Assembly: GCF_027595985.1 (NCBI RefSeq)
Contig: NC_073306.1
Coordinates: 151,894,919 to 151,958,918 of the forward strand
Direction: 5' to 3'
Length of the DNA stretch: 64,000 bases
DNA from: Sorex araneus
Lineage: Eukaryota; Chordata; Mammalia; Eulipotyphla; Soricidae
Position 1 is the first letter of the stretch. The number at the start of each line of letters is the position of its first letter. Below are positions 10,801-22,249 of the stretch, piece after piece. The translations under genes were made by a program, and so were the position numbers. The notes below the pieces were generated by a model. That model saw only the letters and a list, made by a program, of their open reading frames with translations. It searched no databases and was not told the origin of the DNA.

Positions 10801-12415
10801 TAATTTCAGACCTAATTACATAGTTCATGAACTGAGAAGATCATAATGAGTCTGAACTTTAGCTTCTTTGATGACAAAATACTTTTAATGCCTATAGCAG
10901 ATTTCTGGTACTGCCACAACTGAAAATCATAAACTAGGTGGCTTAGATAATAGAAATATCTCATAATTCTGCAGCTAGAATTCTAAGACAAGGTATTGGC
11001 AAGGTTAGTTCCTTCTGAGAACGGTGAAAGAGAAAATTTTTTAGCTCTCTCTCCTGGGTTCTGGTTACCTGAGGTCTTCCTTGCTATAGGTTGGTGTTCT
11101 GAAGTCTTCACACCAACTTTATGAGTATGTGTCTCTGTGTCCAAATTTCCACCTGCCCCTCTCACCCCTTTATAAGAACACAATAATATTGGATTAGGGC
11201 CCAGCCTTAACCTCATATTACCTGGATCATCTGAAAAAAATACCCTATTTATAAATCAAATGGCATCCACAAGTATGGGGGGTTAAAGTCTCAAGAGTAT
11301 TCTGGATCGCACAATGCAAACCATAACAATGTCTAGCTTATTTCTATTACATGCTAGTTATTTCTATCACATGGCAGTTTCTTCTATCACATGCATGCAT
11401 TGGCACAGATTGGAAAATAGAGATGGTAGAAGGAAGGAGCACAACCGCCTAAGCAGAGCGGTGGAGCTGGCGCCCTGGACACTGAGTGGAAATACTGTCC
11501 CTTCCTAACTGGCATCTGGGCAAGCATCTTCCCGGCTTTCCTTTCAGTTTGCATGATTGGAAAATGAAGAATCTCAGTCGCTCCTACTCTTCTGACTTTT
11601 CAGTATTGTTGGAGGTTCTGAGCCAGCCTTTGAACTTTCACAGAAACTTTTTCCTCCAGGGGTTTCTGACCCTGAAAACTGACCTCCGACAGGTGGGCTT
11701 TTGCTGAGCCCTGAGCACGCAGGAGCACAAGAGCACAACGGTGGTGCTGGAAGCAACATGGCTGTAATAATAATAATGAAGTCAATTGCACCACTCTTTG
11801 AAAGGCCTAAGTTATTATTTATCTAGCTGATGAGAGGATTAGCTTGAGCTGAGAAGGTTTCTGTGGAGCACAGCGGTTGATTAACTTGGATGCTGGGGAA
11901 TTCTCTGCAGCATGAACTCTGTTTGTTGTGGGAAAAATCTTGAGTAAACAAGTGATGAAAACGCAGGACAAGCAATTCCATTCTCTGTTCCTAGAAAGGG
12001 TGTCCTATTTCTTCTTCAGCTTCTCTAATTGCTTGATGAGAAAGGATTTTTTATCCGAGGCAAAATGTTTTAAATATTGCCTGGCTTTAAAATTGGTGAA
12101 GGAGGTCAGCACCACCTGACCCAAGTGAAATTTCCAAAGAGAGTCACAGCTGTATTATGCGAAGGCTCGGCTGGAGGCTCCGAGCAGGTTTCATTTCTGA
12201 GATGACAGTTTCATTTTAGACCATTTCACACACACTTGGAAGGAGAACTTTTTTTTTGTGTGTGTGTTTTTTTTATGAATTAACCAAACTTCATTTTTAA
12301 ATTCTGCTCTTGGTTTTTTAATTAATGGTTGAGGTTTGCCGCTACCCTTCCAACTAGCTTCACTCAATTGTCTGACCCAACTGTCTGGAAATAGTATTTA
12401 AGTTTTAGAGTTTAA
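10801..12415. other. Intergenic sequence, nothing recognised
   Basis: Unique-looking sequence; short ORFs have no coding signature. Confidence 0.5.
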
Positions 12416-12515
12416 TAATTCTTGATTCAACCTAGATTCTGTCATTTACAATGGCTGTGACTTTGGGTACTTTTCATCTCCGTAATCCAACTATAAAATG
12501 AGGAAATAAAATAAA
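12416..12515 (+). repeat. MIR fragment
   Basis: MIR core pattern: tgtcatttacaatggctgtg, then gactttgggtac, then tataaaatgaggaaat. Confidence 0.6.
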
Positions 12516-13780
12516 GCAGTAAGTTTCAGTTAACTTTGACTTTTGAACTGGTGGCATAGAGTTATATATATATCTGTCTGTCTCTCTATCTCTTTTTCTT
12601 TCTATTTATCTAGCATCTCTTTCAAAACATTTCACTTTATTTTTTGGCCGTTCTGTTTTCTTTTTCTCTACCATCCCTAAACTTACTGTCCCTATGTTCT
12701 ATCCATATAAATCTTGTCTGATAAATCAATTCATGGAATATATTTTAGATTTAGAAAATTAAAAATTCAAAATTTGAAATGATCTTGAGAATTTTAATTT
12801 ATATCTTTTGATTTATTTATCAAGGGAGGCTTGATAGCATTTGGCAATGCTCCTTAACAGTGGGAATATCACACTAATTGATGCATATGTCCCTGATCTT
12901 GAATACAGTATATTTAAACAGTAAGAGTACTTTCTCTTTGTGTGTTTATCATAAGATGACAGTAAAATGATGGTGGTGGGAAAGATGTTTTCAGCTTATA
13001 CTCTGGGATTGGAGAGAGGACATAGGCTGGCTGGTGTTTGAATCTCAGTACAACAGTTTGAAAGATGCTGGTTTGAAAGATGTGCTAGTCACAAATTTGA
13101 ACGACTTTGCCTGTCAGGGTAAGAAACTGTTGTTTATGGAAAAGGAAGAGCCCAAGAAGGTATTTGTCCCTTTTTTTCTCCCCCAGCTTCCCAGACTCTC
13201 CTTCTCAATGGCAGAGCTTAATGAAATCAGTTTGTAGAAGAGAAGTGTTTGCAGAGTCCCAGTACCCACAACAAAGAATGAAAGGATGGATTGGCAGCAG
13301 AAACCTGGAGTTTAATAGCATCATTCCTGGTATCTTAAGAGCTACCTATTTTTCAAGAGAAGCAAGCACTCTAGTTTTGTTTTTTAACAGAAAATTTTCT
13401 TAGTTTTCAATGCTGTTGGCAAATCAAATTTTTTCTCAAAATTATGTACCCAAATAAAGTTTCCAATAAAGTATATATTCCCTGAGGTGGATGACCTGGG
13501 GAGCAATGCCTGAATGTCTCAAGATTTATTGAGTGCCTGGAACTCTACTTTTAAGAATTTTGTACATCCCAGTGTCTGAGAGATGGACAGATACATAGAG
13601 AGATGATGTTCTCTCTTGAGTGATGAACTTTAACACCTTGACTGTCTATGGTTCAATGAACATTTAATTGTCTGTGTAAATGTAACCAGAGTATCCTGCA
13701 GAGAGACCACTATGGGCTGAAAATATCCCAGGATGACATTTTAGAGAAGGAGAGTCCTGGAATGAGGCTTCTAAGAGTAT
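12516..13780. other. Intergenic sequence, nothing recognised
   Basis: Contains a short TATC-like run near 12562–12615 and otherwise unique-looking sequence. Confidence 0.5.
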
Positions 13781-13784
13781 TTCT

Positions 13785-14723
13785 CTTTCTTTTAAAAAAT
13801 ATTATTGAGGTACTGTGATTTTTCCCCACCCCACCCCCCTACTTTGTTACACACTGTGATTTACAAAATTATTCAGGATGATTTGTTACAGGCATTCGAT
13901 ATTCCAACAACAATCCCACCAACACTGTCCCCTACCCTCCACTACTGTCTCCATTTCCCCAACCACCCTTAAGCCTGACCCCATAGCAAGCCCACAATAA
14001 TTTCTTTTATATTGCTTATTGCCATTAAATAACTAATGGAATTATAAAAAAAATTTCCATAGAAAAAATGTTTATAAATTGTTTTATCTCACCGTGAGGA
14101 CATTAAGTCTTCATCTGAGGTTTTACTAAGCTGTTGTTGCAAGTCAATCCTTACATGTTTATGTTTTTATTAGTTGACATTGTGTTACATCCCATCCAAT
14201 CTGGTATGCCTCTACCAGGATGTCCATGTTGTAGAGTTAGGATGCATGTGCCCCAGAAAATACAGAATGTTTGACTGGGCATGACTACCAGGTCTTCCTA
14301 AAGCTTGGGGAATTGCGGGGAGGTCGCCCACCCTCACCCTGAGAAAGCTGGACATTTTCAGTCACAAAGCCCTCTGGAGGTAGTGTGATTTACAACATGC
14401 ATAATGCTGGTTTCATGCATGCCTTATTCCAACACCACACCCACCACCGTGTATCTACTTGTCTCTGAGGTTCTAAAAGTCACTCCCATTCAAATATACC
14501 CCCGGGTCCTGTAAACTCACTTCTGTGGACCAATTCTCCATTTCTGTTATCTTTGGCCATTTGTTGATCCCTTTAAATCCTACACATGGGAGATGTCATT
14601 TTGTACCTAACTGTTTACTTCTAACTAACTTCACTCAGCATGACCATATAGCTTCATTCATGTAGTAGCACATTGCATGACTTTGTAATTTCTTACAGCT
14701 GCATAGTATTTCACTGTGTTTAT
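13785..14723 (-). mobile_element. Old LINE-1, 3'UTR and ORF2 terminus (first part)
   Basis: Read on the minus strand, 14729–14590 encodes the decayed TMEYYAA…E.MQ…W.NLE.IMLSE.S motif of the ORF2 end. A long C-rich (G-rich in sense) 3'UTR follows to 13785. It continues right of the inserted LTR at 15842 and again at 16438–17467. Confidence 0.8.
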
Positions 14724-14729
14724 ATATAC
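14724..14729. repeat. LTR target-site duplication, left copy (ATATAC)
   Basis: Six bases repeated at 15836–15841, immediately outside the LTR ends. Confidence 0.8.
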
Positions 14730-15835
14730 TGTAGGATAACATTGGGTTTGTCTTTTCAGCCTTGCCGCAGGGAACTTAGTTTAACTTAAAGCAATGTCCT
14801 TTCTGTACGGACACAGGAAGACAGTTAATATTATGCTTTGTAACTTGGGAGCTGATTGACTCCAATAATATTTACTCCTGGGCATCTACTTTCTCAACTC
14901 AGTTGCCCTTAGTTCCTAACACCCCAAAAGCAGGGTCCCGACAAGGGACAGAATGGACCCAGGACAAGCTGTGAGCTACCCTGGCATCGAAATGGGCCAC
15001 GTCAAGTGCCACAATACTCAACTAGAAGTTGAGAGCATGGTCATAGACAAATGCTGTCATGATCCAAAAGTAACAATAAGTCTAGGACCCTGCTGGGTAA
15101 CCTGACCTGAGGACTGTGGTCTAGAAAATATAGTGAGATGTCCTCAGGAAGAACCAAATTTAAATAATATATCTCTTACTGTGCTCATGCAGAATGACAT
15201 TTCTAGAAATATTTGAAGTAGATTTACTATAACTATTTAAGTGGATTACTAGCTGAGAAAGGAAGAAAGCGACACACCCTTGTTTGGATTCAACCCTTGA
15301 GCAGATCTCCTAGTAATCTGAAGTAATCTCCTTAGATGAGATTTTGTTAATCTCCTGGAGGAGTGGTCTTACCCTTCTTTGTTAATTTCTTAATGTTCAG
15401 CCCACCTTTGTTTCACCACCCTATGTAATTGCTATATAAACTAAGACTGTAAGGGAAGAAGGGAGAGAGGCAAGACAGAAGTGACAGAGGTAAGATAGAA
15501 GCAAGGAGAAGAGACAGAAGCGGAGAGAAGACACAGAGGCCAGACAGAAGACACAGGAGAAGACACAGAAGCAAAAGGGGAAGACACAGAAGCAGAAACA
15601 AAGAGAGGTCAGAAGAGACCAGAGGAGAGACGACAGAGACAGAGACAGAGAGACAGACAGAAGAGAGCACAGCGGCACACACAGAAGCAGAGCACAAGGA
15701 GGAGCCATCCCGATCTGGTATATACATAGTGGCTAGAGAGCACTGAACACAAGCAGGGGGGGGGGAGCCCTCGAACAACACAACACATCATCACACATCA
15801 CCCCCACCTGCATGCGCATCTTTGTATTTTTTACA
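14730..15835 (+). mobile_element. Solo LTR of an endogenous retrovirus, probably class II
   Basis: A 1,106-bp element begins TGTA and ends TACA, as expected of LTR inverted termini. It has a 6-bp TSD, typical of betaretrovirus-like (ERVK) elements. It splits one L1 reading precisely. A TATA-like ctatataaac at 15432–15441 would be the U3 promoter. The following 300 bp is purine-rich with repeated agacagaag/agacacagaag units. No internal retroviral gene remains, so this is a recombined solo LTR. Plus orientation is inferred from the TATA position. Confidence 0.85.
15432..15441 (+). promoter_or_regulatory. TATA box of the solo LTR
   Basis: ctatataaac, about 700 bp into the LTR; a conventional position before the R region. 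Activity is unknown. Confidence 0.55.
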
Positions 15836-15836
15836 A

Positions 15837-15852
15837 TATACCACAATTTCTT
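15837..15852. repeat. TSD left copy of the nested L1 3' end
   Basis: TATACCACAATTTCTT, repeated exactly at 16438–16453. It overlaps the right LTR TSD, because both insertions used the same L1 site. Confidence 0.9.
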
Positions 15853-16437
15853 TTTTTTTTCTTAATGTTCCTTTTTTATTACTTAGTATAAAACAGAAGT
15901 ACATTAAGGTTAGTGTCCTTGCTAATTTTTTTTGCATTTTTCCCTGTTAAAAAATCTTAAGATACTAAAATTATAAGCTCAGTAAGAGCTATATATTTTA
16001 GTTATCTTCTCCCTGTATAGAATCCTACAGAATTTTATAATATACTGTCTCTAATTACTACAACATGGTGGTATTTGTTGGGTTCCTTTTTTTTTTATTA
16101 GTTTATTTTTAATTAGAGAGTCATCGTGAGGGTACAGTTACAGATCCATACATCTTTGTGCTCATGTTTCCCCCATACAAAGTTCGATAACCCATCCCTT
16201 CACCAGTGCCCATTCTCCACCACCAGTAAACCCAACATCCCTCCCCCCTTCCCCAGTCCTGTCTCCCCCCACCCCACCCTGCCACTATGGCAGGGAATTC
16301 CCTTTTGTTCTCTCTCTCTGATTAGGTGTTGTGGTTTGCAATAAAGGTGTTGAGTGGCCATTGTGTTCAGTCTCTAGTCTGTATTGGGCCCGCATCACCC
16401 TTCCCCCACATGACCTCCAACCACATTTTACTTGGTG
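15853..16437 (-). mobile_element. L1 3' end with a 3'-transduced segment
   Basis: In sense (minus) order: L1 3'UTR from 16437, ending in the tgattcac-like terminus and an A-run at about 16090. Next come about 225 bp unrelated to L1, an AATAAA (plus-strand TTTATT, 15875–15880), and a second A-run (15851–15860) at the TSD. Two A-tails with a poly(A) signal before the second is the hallmark of L1 3' transduction. Confidence 0.8.
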
Positions 16438-16453
16438 TATACCACAATTTCTT
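16438..16453. repeat. TSD right copy of the nested L1 3' end
   Basis: Exact 16-bp match to 15837–15852. Confidence 0.9.
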
Positions 16454-17467
16454 GAGCTATTCTTCTGTAATCTGCCACTTGGATTATTTTCAAATGTTGG
16501 CTATTGTACTGAAGCACTTCAGTAAATATTAAGTGTGCATATATCCTTTTGAGTTAATTAGTTATCCCGTATTTGCAGTTAACTGAGGTTAGGGACAGTT
16601 GTGATGAAAAGCTACAATGACTCTCTGAAGACATTGCAAGAGGGTCTGTTTACAAGAAAGAGATGATGGATGCCAGAGAGAGGAAGCAGAAGCAGAAGCA
16701 GAAACAAAGATAGGTCGGAAGAGACCAGAGGAGAGACTACAGAGACAGAGACAGAGATAGAGAGAAATGTTTTTATGTTTCAGATATAGGTGCCAAAAAA
16801 TAGTATTGCTGGGTCAGGTGGGAATTATATTATTACCTTTTTGGAGAAACTTCCATATTGCTTTTCAGAGAGGCTGAACTGGACAACGTTCCCTCCAACA
16901 GTGAACAAGTGTTCCTTTCCCATTCCAACCTTAATATTGACTGTTTCCAGGCTTTTGGATATGCCATTGTCACTGATATGAGATGATCTCTCATTGCTCT
17001 CTTGATTTGTATTTTCCTAGTCATCAGTGATGACCAGGGAAATGTTTTTTCCATGTGCCTATTGGTCACCATATGTCTCCAGTGGAGGAAGTGACAACTC
17101 TCCATTTTTAGATGAGGTTGTCAGTTTTCTCTTCCTGTTGAGTTCTGTGAGTACTTTATAAATTTTGATAGATAGCCCTAAACCTGATATATTGCGTGCA
17201 AATATTTTCTTCCATTCACTATGGTGTCCCTGTATTTCAATTTGAATTTCTTTTGCTATGCAAAGAAAATTTAAATTTGCTCTAGTCTCATTTATTTTTA
17301 TTTTTGTTGTTTCTGCCTCTGTGATCATCTCATTGAAGACACTTCTGAGGTCCATTTCCTGGACAGTATGTTTTCTTCCATGTATTTTATGGATTCTGGT
17401 CTCTAATCTCACGGTCTTCAGTCCACTTGGAGTTAATTTTGTAAATGGTGTGAAAAGCGGTTTCTGG
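16454..17467 (-). mobile_element. Old LINE-1 ORF2 remnant (continuation), interrupted
   Basis: In minus frames it encodes decayed ORF2 C-terminal motifs: LLTPFTKL-like start, FLCIAKEIQ…SEWKKIFA, NGELSLPP, PDPAI near 16815, and ALQYNS-like residues near 16510. The frame is broken many times. An insertion at about 16560–16760 splits it. Confidence 0.8.
16560..16762. repeat. Templated insertion in the L1: inverted flank copy plus LTR-like piece
   Basis: Bases 16572–16680 are the inverted complement of 17608–17715, about 95% identical. Bases 16683–16762 resemble LTR bases around 15585–15656 in direct orientation. The L1 reading resumes on both sides. Confidence 0.8.
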
Positions 17468-17612
17468 GTGAGGGCCACACCCAGTGCTTACTTACTACCA
17501 GCTCTGTGTTTAGGGATCCCTGATCACAGTATTGTGGCGCCATACGTGTGCTGTGGGTGGGACCATGCTTAGTTGTATGCAAGGTGTTGAGACACCTGTA
17601 CTATCATCTCTC
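17468..17612 (-). repeat. SINE-A, diverged
   Basis: ggccacacccagtgctta at the left and gtactatcatctctctggc at the right fit minus-oriented SINE-A. The middle is decayed. Confidence 0.65.
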
Positions 17613-17715
17613 TGGCATCTATCATCTCTTTCTTGTAAACAGACCTCTTGCAATGTCTTCAGATAGTCATTGTAGCTTTTCATCACAACTGTCCCTAACC
17701 TCAGGGAACTGCAAA
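17608..17715. repeat. Right arm of the ~109-bp inverted repeat
   Basis: Pairs with 16572–16680 with four substitutions and a one-base indel that I can see. Confidence 0.9.
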
Positions 17716-18898
17716 CACTGGATAAAGCATACTCATAGCCAAGAGCAAAATTTAATTGAGTCACAAGCTGAGCTTGAGGTGGGATTCAGACTCGTGGAAG
17801 ACAGATCTCTCCTGAAATGTCTCCCAGCTGAATAATGACTTTCAGACACAGGAACTATTTCAGACACTTGAAACTACCCCTGCCTTGAAACTGCTCAGGA
17901 AAAATGCTCCTCTTTGTTGAGATTTATTATTAAATGTTTTTCTTACCAAAAGGGATGACTCTTAAAAACAGGAGTATTTCCTTCTCTGTCTGTGTCTTTT
18001 TACTGATAAAAGAGTAATAATATAGTGCAATATAGCTTTCAGAAATTAAAATGCCAATGACAAACTTTTTAGGTGTATGTATTAACATCTAATACAGAAT
18101 AATTTTTAGCATTTTTAAATTATGGAAAATCACAACCTGGGTTACAGGGTTGACCAGACCAAGTGTTTGTTAAGGGAAAACCATGTGCATTTTGCTGTTT
18201 AAAGAAAAAAGCTTTGCAGATGACAGTCTCAGGTTGAATTTTTGACTCCCGAGTCTTGCAGGAGCCCCAAGCTCCTGGATGTCTATGACACTCGCTATCC
18301 TCTCTACAGCCTATGAAAAGCTTCAATTTAAGAAATTCCTGAAGCCTCTATAAACTTAGAATATGCCCAGTGCGCGCGTGTGTGTGTGTGTGTGTGTGTG
18401 TTGTTGTGTCCTATATCTGCTCAGCTGTTTGGAGGTTCCTTTTGAATCTGGGTGGGATAAGCTGATGGTGGACTCTCCAAAGATTACACTCCCTGGGCCT
18501 TGTTCAGGAAAGTGCTTTTACACCTCACTCTTTCAAGTGCTGCTAAGACTTGTGACTTGAAGGTGAGCGCAGGTTTACTGACTGAGCTGTATAAACAGAC
18601 GGAGCTGTGGACAGTGTATTTACCTAGAAGTCAAAGGTAACTGACTTTGACTTCAACTCTGGGTGACTTGAGGATTAACCCTGAGGTAGCAGGAATGCTG
18701 TATGTTGGGTGCTAGTACAATCCACAAATTCCTGACTTATTCAAGATGATAAGAGAAGTCGTCTCAAGATTTCTTTAAGAGGCAATAGTGAGTTTGTGCT
18801 TATTTTCTGTAGTATCTACTGCATATTATTTCATGTGTTCATTTAATATCTAATGTGGACAAATCATTGCTAGGCACTTAACATAGGAAAATTTTATT
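17716..18898. other. Intergenic sequence with a (TG)n at 18377–18401
   Basis: Nothing gene-like. One short GT microsatellite follows a cgcgcg trio. Confidence 0.5.
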
Positions 18899-19165
18899 AC
18901 CATCACAGAATGTCACTGTCACTGTCATCCCATTGCTCATAGATTTGCTCGAGCGGGCATCAGTTATGTCTCCATTGTGAGACTTGTTGTTACTGTTTTG
19001 GGCATATCAAATACACCACGGGGAGCTTGCCAGGCTCTGCCGTTCAGGCGAGATACTCTCAGTAGCTTGCTGGGCTCTCCGAGAGGGACAGAGGAACTGG
19101 GTCGGCCGCGTGCAAGGCAAATGCCCTACCCACTGTGCTATCACTCCAACCCACCATCACAGAAT
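18899..19165 (-). repeat. SINE-B with 13-bp TSD
   Basis: TSD ACCATCACAGAAT at 18899–18911 and 19153–19165 encloses a full SINE-B (18912–19152). Confidence 0.95.
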
Positions 19166-20190
19166 ACATTCCCTAAAACTGGGGAAGGAAAGAGTACACA
19201 GATAACCACAAGGCAGAATGTAATTCTATGGGGCTTGGAGTTGGAATAGAAAGGTTACGAAAGCAGAGAGGGGGACCTTCACAACTGTCTTGATGGGTAT
19301 CAGAGAAACTTCAAGAGGAAATGAGGAATAAAGGGAGGACTAAGCTGTGCCTATGAGTTATCCATATCAACGTGGGACTTTGCACACCATCCTAATTTCT
19401 TGCAATAATGCTGTTTTGAAGCTCTTCTTGCATGATCACAGTCTTTAAGAAATTTTCCCAGACTAAACACCTGAGTTTGGTGTTTAATGACCACAGACAT
19501 GTATCCTTAACCTTGACACACTAATCCAGATTTCCCACTTGGCCACTAAGCCTGTAGATGAAGCCTCCAGATGCTGACACCATCACTGACAGTCACTGAC
19601 TAGCTTGGGCCCATAAATGACCCACACTTACCACAGGATTAGATCTTAGAGTGTAGAAATGAGAAGGGGCAAGTTCTCAAATGTTTAACAGCTCCCTTTC
19701 TAAAATGAAATCCACCATTCACTAACTTGGCACTGAGGTACAAGATGAATCACTACCTAAACTCCATTCAATTCCTGCCCAAATTTGAAGGTTTAATTCA
19801 AAACACATCTCTTTATCTCTTCATTTTCACAGCTCATGTTCTTGGCCTTCTGTTTCAGCAGATCTGTCTAACTTTAGAATCTTGTGGCTCAGCAGATGTC
19901 TTCAGTGTTACAACTCTATTTTACAACTCATGTGGTTATTTCTCCGTAGGCTGACTCCTAAGAGGGAATCTTTAGGGGAGCAGTAATAGCAACTTCAACC
20001 ACCACACTTTTCTTCTCTCCTCTTTCTCTTTTCTTCCTCCCTTTCCTCCTCTTTTCACTTCCTTGTCTCTTTCTCCCTTTTCTCCTTTATGTATATTTAT
20101 ATATATATATATATATATATAGTGATCTGTGTTTGTATACTTATATACTACTACCCCTGAGTTGTTCCTACTATTTGACAGATTATACCC
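19166..20190. other. Intergenic sequence with C/T-rich tract and (AT)n
   Basis: A pyrimidine-rich tract lies at 20005–20085 and (AT)n at 20099–20121. Nothing gene-like. Confidence 0.5.
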
Positions 20191-20194
20191 AATG

Positions 20195-20400
20195 TGGTCA
20201 TCTGATTGGAATGACCAATGATGTATCATATGTAAATGAGATATGAGGGATAATTGTGGGATGACCAATCGTATTGTATATGCCCTGATAGAGGTGTGTG
20301 AAACAATTACATGAGCCCAAATGTGAAAAGGAATTTGTAAAATGACCGATCAGATTTTGTATGCAAATAAGTGACCAGTCAGAGGTTTTCATTATCTTGT
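20195..20400. repeat. Degenerate repeats with CCAAT and octamer-like motifs
   Basis: Three related blocks near 20209, 20258 and 20339 start with atgacca/gat and include tatgtaaatgag, tatatgccctg and tatgcaaataag. This may be the U3 of an unrecognised LTR. Confidence 0.45.
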
Positions 20401-21675
20401 CCATTCATTTGTGTGGTATGTGGGAATGTTTCATGCTTATCAATCTTGTGTCAACTGAGCATTCCTGGCAGACAAGGAGCATTTTTTGTTTTTAACCCCA
20501 AACCTTGAACACAGCAGAAGTTACAGCACTTTTAAAAAATGATTGGTGGAGCTGAATTTGACTTAAAATAATTACCATCTTCTGGACAGATAATTTGGCA
20601 TAGCAGCTGTCTTTACACTTGCTGTCACTCAATTGCGAAGGTGTCTACAGAGGAAGAAAATGTTGGATAGAACGTGAATTTTTAGGTTCAACACACATTG
20701 TTTCCTCCCAGCCCTGCCAGGCTTTTGTGGAAACCTACGTACCATTCATGACAAAGAGCCTAGACTTTGGCCTGTGACACTCGGCTCTATTTATGACCCA
20801 GATCTTGGGTTATGATGTTGTCAAAGGCCAACTTTCCTGGACTGGTGTCAGGTGATTTTCAGACCAGGTAAATGTGCTCAGGAGATGTCAATTAAGCTCT
20901 GTGGAATAAAACTGGGCATGTAGGAGATGAATTTGTTCAAGTTTCTGAGTCTATAAAGAGAAACACACGCCCCCACCCCACTTCAGGCTGTGAAAACCCT
21001 GCAGACCCAGTTTATGACCTCCTTGGGCAAAGCCTCCACCTCTCCAAACCCACTCTTAGCCTCTTGATTTGCATTTCCTCCCATCTAGAATGGCTTTTCT
21101 GCCTAGGAGACAATTAGGAGTTCAAAACATTCTCTTTCTTGTTGTGCCAGAATGTTAGAAATTGCCATATGCCCATTGGAGACAAAAGCTTTGCAACTTT
21201 CGCATTACTGTAATGTGAATTTCCCCCCTGAGCAACAGTTCCTAGAGGGAGGGTGAGGACACAGCTGATTAGAGCTCTCTGCAGCAGGCTTCTTCCTCCA
21301 GGCTGCTCTCAAACTCTGAAAACAGTTTTCTTCCTTCCCTTTATGTCTATAGTAATATTTTAACTTAGTTGACAATAGTAACTAAGTTTAACTTAGTTAT
21401 TCTAGTGAAGATGAAGTGTTTCATAGGTGACTTCAAATAACAGATCAAGTAGTTTTTAAGGCTCTCTCCTTTCCCTCTCCTCTACCCTTCCATGCTCCCC
21501 AAACTTGCCGTGAGAAGTCACTTCATTCCTTTGTAGCTAACAATTCCTGTCTTAAAAGATCTCTCTTCGATAGCGACCAGCAATCAGATCCAATGAATGA
21601 ATCTCAAAAGTTACTTTTGTTATTGCAATCTGAGGACAGTGTCTTCACATGGAAAGAGTACATTGTTCTGAAATA
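20401..21675. other. Intergenic sequence, nothing recognised
   Basis: Unique-looking sequence without a supported feature. Confidence 0.5.
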
Positions 21676-21682
21676 GAAATTC

Positions 21683-21990
21683 AGCACAGCGGTTGGGCTT
21701 TCGCCTTTCACTTGGCCAACCCATGTTTGATTCCTCTGCCCCTCTGGGAGAGCCTGGCAACCTACCGAGAGTACGGAGCCTGCACGGCAGAACCTGGCAA
21801 GCTACCCGTACGTATTGGATATGCCAAAAACAGTAACAATAAGTTTCTCAATGAGAGATGTTACTGGTGCCCGCTCGAACAAATCGATGAGCAACGGGAT
21901 GACAGTGAATATCACTGTCACTGTATCACTGTCATCCCGTTGTTCCTTGATTTGCTCGAGAGGGGACCAGTAACGTCTCTATTCCTCCCA
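21683..21990. repeat. SINE-B (plus) followed by a truncated inverted SINE-B
   Basis: The plus copy runs 21683–21912 to its tail. A 3'-end-only copy in minus orientation follows (about 21918–21985), so the two tails form a palindrome. Confidence 0.9.
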
Positions 21991-22001
21991 GCCCTGAGTT
22001 T

Positions 22002-22245
22002 TTAAAAATTTTTTTAAATTATTTATTTTATTGAATCACCATGTGGAAAGTTACAAAGTTTTCAGGCTTATGTCTCAGTTATACAATATTCAAACACCCA
22101 TCCCTTCACAGGGGCCATATTCCACCACCAAAAAAACCAGTATACCTCCCACCCCCCGCCTCCCCACCTGTGTAACTGATAAATTTCACTTCATTTTCTC
22201 TTTACCTTAATTACATTCCATATTTCAATACAAAACTCACTATTT
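22002..22245 (-). mobile_element. L1-type 3' tail (composite-family subtype)
   Basis: attgaatcaccatgtggaaa, cagttatacaatattcaaac and cccttcaca landmarks, then C-rich sequence, then tttcacttcattttctcttt. The same subtype forms the tails of the composite elements. Confidence 0.85.
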
Positions 22246-22249
22246 TTTC

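Noticed and set aside
15413-15781. 122-codon minus ORF in the LTR
   Set aside because: It is the antisense of the LTR purine-rich part, Ser/Leu/Cys-rich, without any retroviral motif.
17059-17478. 139-codon minus ORF as a gene
   Set aside because: Matches L1 ORF2 C-terminal order and sits in a broken L1.
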